Source of the DNA: Clostridia bacterium
Lineage (GTDB): Bacteria; Bacillota_A; Clostridia; Oscillospirales; CAG-272
Reading direction: 5' to 3'
Assembly: GCA_017462125.1 (NCBI GenBank)
Contig: JAFTRQ010000107.1
Coordinates: 1 to 6,601 of the forward strand
DNA: 6,601 bases
Numbering within the stretch: position 1 is the stretch's first letter; each line of letters opens with the position of its first letter. Below are positions 5,382 through 6,601 of the stretch, piece by piece. Both the position numbers and the translations under genes were made by a program. Under the pieces are notes generated by a model, which was not told the origin of the DNA, ran no database searches, and worked only from the letters and a program-made list of their open reading frames with translations.

Positions 5382-6389
5382 ATGCTTTATCACATCGATC
5401 TAACGAAAATGATCCACGGAGCTATTGAAAGCTTTCAAAAAAGCTCCCGCAAGCTCCCTCTCTCCCTGGATCTTTTGATATTTTTATTGGTCTCGACCAT
5501 TGCTACAGCTCCGCAAAGTATTTTACAAGGATTCATCCTCTCCGCAATCATTATTTTCGATCCGTATTTTATCGAGCTGTTCTCATCAGGCGCTGCTGAT
5601 TCCTCTACAGCCGCACAAGCCACGAGCTACTTGCTGGAGAGCATCCCTACTTGGGCATATGCACTTCTCCTTTTCGCATCGGGATTTATGATCATAGCAT
5701 CCATTCTTTACTGCAAGCTTTTCGAAAAAAGAAAGCCCTACACTTTGGGATTCACATCTAAGGATTGTGTATCCGAGTACGTTATGGGAATCTTTATCGG
5801 TCTGATTATGATCAGCATCCCTGTGCTCGTCTGCAAGCTTACGGGATGTGTCACGTTCGCTGTATCAGAGACGTCAAGCCCCATTATGATCACAATCTTC
5901 TTCGTAGCCTTTTTATTCCAAGGAATGGGAGAAGAAGCACTCTTCAGAGGCTATCTGATGACTTCTCTTGCCCGCAAGACAAATATCTGGTCCGCCATCA
6001 TTCTAAATTCTCTCATGTTCGCGCTGTTCCACGTTGGAAACGCAAGCTTTAGCTTTATCGCATTCCTGAATCTCTGCCTTTTCGGTATATTCTCCTCTGT
6101 CTTTATGCTGAAAAGAGGAAGCATTTGGGCTGTCGGTGCGATTCATTCGATTTGGAATTTCGCACAAGGAAACGTATTTGGATTTAATGTCAGCGGGAAT
6201 CCGAAATTTGACACCTTGCTTGAATCCACACAAGCAGGATTTGGCAAAATTTTGCACGGCGGAGATTTTGGTCCCGAGGGTGGACTGGGCGTGACAGCCG
6301 TGCTCCTCGCTGCGATCGCTATTGCTCTGCTCCTTCCCACCAAGGCAAGCGAGAAGATCGGCACTCCTCAAAGCGCGCAACCGGAATAA
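5382..6389 (+). CDS. CPBP-family intramembrane metalloprotease (Abi/CAAX-like)
   Basis: Encodes 335 residues of a multi-pass membrane protein. Hydrophobic segments lie near 29-59, 92-112, 133-151, 167-182, 203-219, 223-242, 246-260 and 302-318. The family motifs are intact: EEALFR (E184, E185, R189), FALFH with H217, and HSIWNF with H255 and N259. In this family the Glu and His residues lie within the membrane and act as a glutamate-type protease. Family members process prenylated proteins in eukaryotes and, in bacteria, are linked to bacteriocin maturation or self-immunity, or to cleavage of membrane anchors. No bacteriocin precursor or export gene lies beside it here, so the substrate is unknown. 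The start is set by AAAGG at 5370-5374. The polar C-terminal tail (320-335) is short. It is transcribed divergently from the aminopeptidase gene across a shared palindrome. Confidence 0.9.
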   Translation: MLYHIDLTKMIHGAIESFQKSSRKLPLSLDLLIFLLVSTIATAPQSILQGFILSAIIIFDPYFIELFSSGAADSSTAAQATSYLLESIPTWAYALLLFASGFMIIASILYCKLFEKRKPYTLGFTSKDCVSEYVMGIFIGLIMISIPVLVCKLTGCVTFAVSETSSPIMITIFFVAFLFQGMGEEALFRGYLMTSLARKTNIWSAIILNSLMFALFHVGNASFSFIAFLNLCLFGIFSSVFMLKRGSIWAVGAIHSIWNFAQGNVFGFNVSGNPKFDTLLESTQAGFGKILHGGDFGPEGGLGVTAVLLAAIAIALLLPTKASEKIGTPQSAQPE

Positions 6390-6394
6390 TATAG

Positions 6395-6423
6395 CAGCCT
6401 CCTCGCCAATGGCGAAGAGGCTG
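6395..6423 (+). terminator. Hairpin just after the CPBP gene, without U-run
   Basis: A 13-bp stem (6395-6407 with 6411-6423; one C-A mismatch) with an AAT loop begins 6 nt after the stop codon. It is G+C-rich and stable but is not followed by a T-run, so it may protect the 3' end or pause transcription rather than terminate alone. Confidence 0.5.
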
Positions 6424-6502
6424 TCAGACTGTCGAAAAAGCCGTTATACCGCAAGAAGATAAAGAAAAGAGCGAGAGCAATTTAAAAATTGCAATATATA
6501 AT

Positions 6503-6549
6503 GAATCCCAAGGCACTCATCGAAAGCGCCTTGGGATTTCTTGCTTTTT
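6503..6549 (+). terminator. Intrinsic terminator downstream of the CPBP gene
   Basis: AATCCCAAGGC/GCCTTGGGATT (6504-6514 with 6528-6538), extendable by one G-T pair, makes an 11-12 bp stem with a 13-nt loop. It is followed on the plus strand by a T-rich tail (TTTCTTGCTTTTT region, 6537-6549). It would end CPBP read-through or a short independent RNA starting between 6424 and 6500; no convincing separate promoter was found for the latter. Confidence 0.75.
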
Positions 6550-6550
6550 C

Positions 6551-6598
6551 CGTTCTTACACTCTGCCGTACCCTCGTACGGCTACGAATGTAAGAACG
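6551..6598. repeat. Two-tier palindrome at right edge
   Basis: The outer arms CGTTCTTACA (6551-6560) and TGTAAGAACG (6589-6598) enclose an inner hairpin GCCGTAC/GTACGGC (6565-6571 with 6576-6582) with a CCTC loop, separated by small internal loops. The fold works on both strands. It could be a dispersed palindromic repeat, a structured RNA leader or terminator of a gene beyond the edge. No further evidence is available in the window. Confidence 0.6.
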
Positions 6599-6601
6599 AA
6601 A

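Noticed and set aside
6496..6501. TATAAT as a promoter for a small RNA
   Set aside because: No plausible -35 box stands about 17 bp upstream, and the next sequence is immediately the arm of a terminator hairpin.

Overview
The window looks like chromosomal DNA from a Gram-positive Clostridia-type bacterium (Firmicutes/Bacillota), perhaps a gut or rumen relative of Oscillospiraceae or Lachnospiraceae; this is inference. The signs are AGGAGG-like ribosome sites, near-consensus TTGACA/TATAAT promoters in A+T-rich intergenic DNA, a lipoprotein with a Thr/Glu/Pro repeat linker, and a CPBP-family membrane protease. No phage, transposon, tRNA, rRNA or CRISPR sequence was seen. Most of it is ordinary chromosomal gene content.

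Layout from left to right. (1) 1-354, minus strand: N-terminal part of a lipoprotein whose linker is encoded by a 24-bp tandem repeat and runs off the left edge. (2) 355-669: its leader and promoter, a short palindrome, and the terminator of the next gene. (3) 670-1104, minus: rnhA, ribonuclease HI with all active-site residues. (4) 1105-1327: back-to-back promoters for rnhA and the next gene, with repeated GTTAAC boxes. (5) 1328-2272, plus: a stand-alone protein resembling the catalytic domain of 2-oxo-acid dehydrogenase E2 acyltransferases, in which the catalytic His of the DHRxxDG motif is Glu. (6) 2278-2308: a strong hairpin, probably a terminator shared by converging genes. (7) 2368-3912 and 3970-5211, both minus and 57 nt apart: a GH39-like barrel protein whose expected catalytic Glu residues appear to be replaced, preceded by an M29-family (AmpS/PepS) metallo-aminopeptidase. 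They are probably co-transcribed from a promoter at 5274-5302. (8) 5212-5381: divergent promoters with a perfect 21-bp palindrome between and over them. (9) 5382-6389, plus: a CPBP (Abi/CAAX-like) multi-pass membrane protease. (10) 6390-6601: no gene, but three successive hairpins, one with a T-rich tail.

Functional links between genes are weak. The best-supported units are the aminopeptidase/GH39-like pair and the divergent pair aminopeptidase/CPBP protease, which share a control region. The most unusual features are two enzyme-fold proteins that seem to have lost their canonical catalytic residues, and several perfect palindromes placed at promoters. No complete new multi-gene system can be claimed from this window alone.
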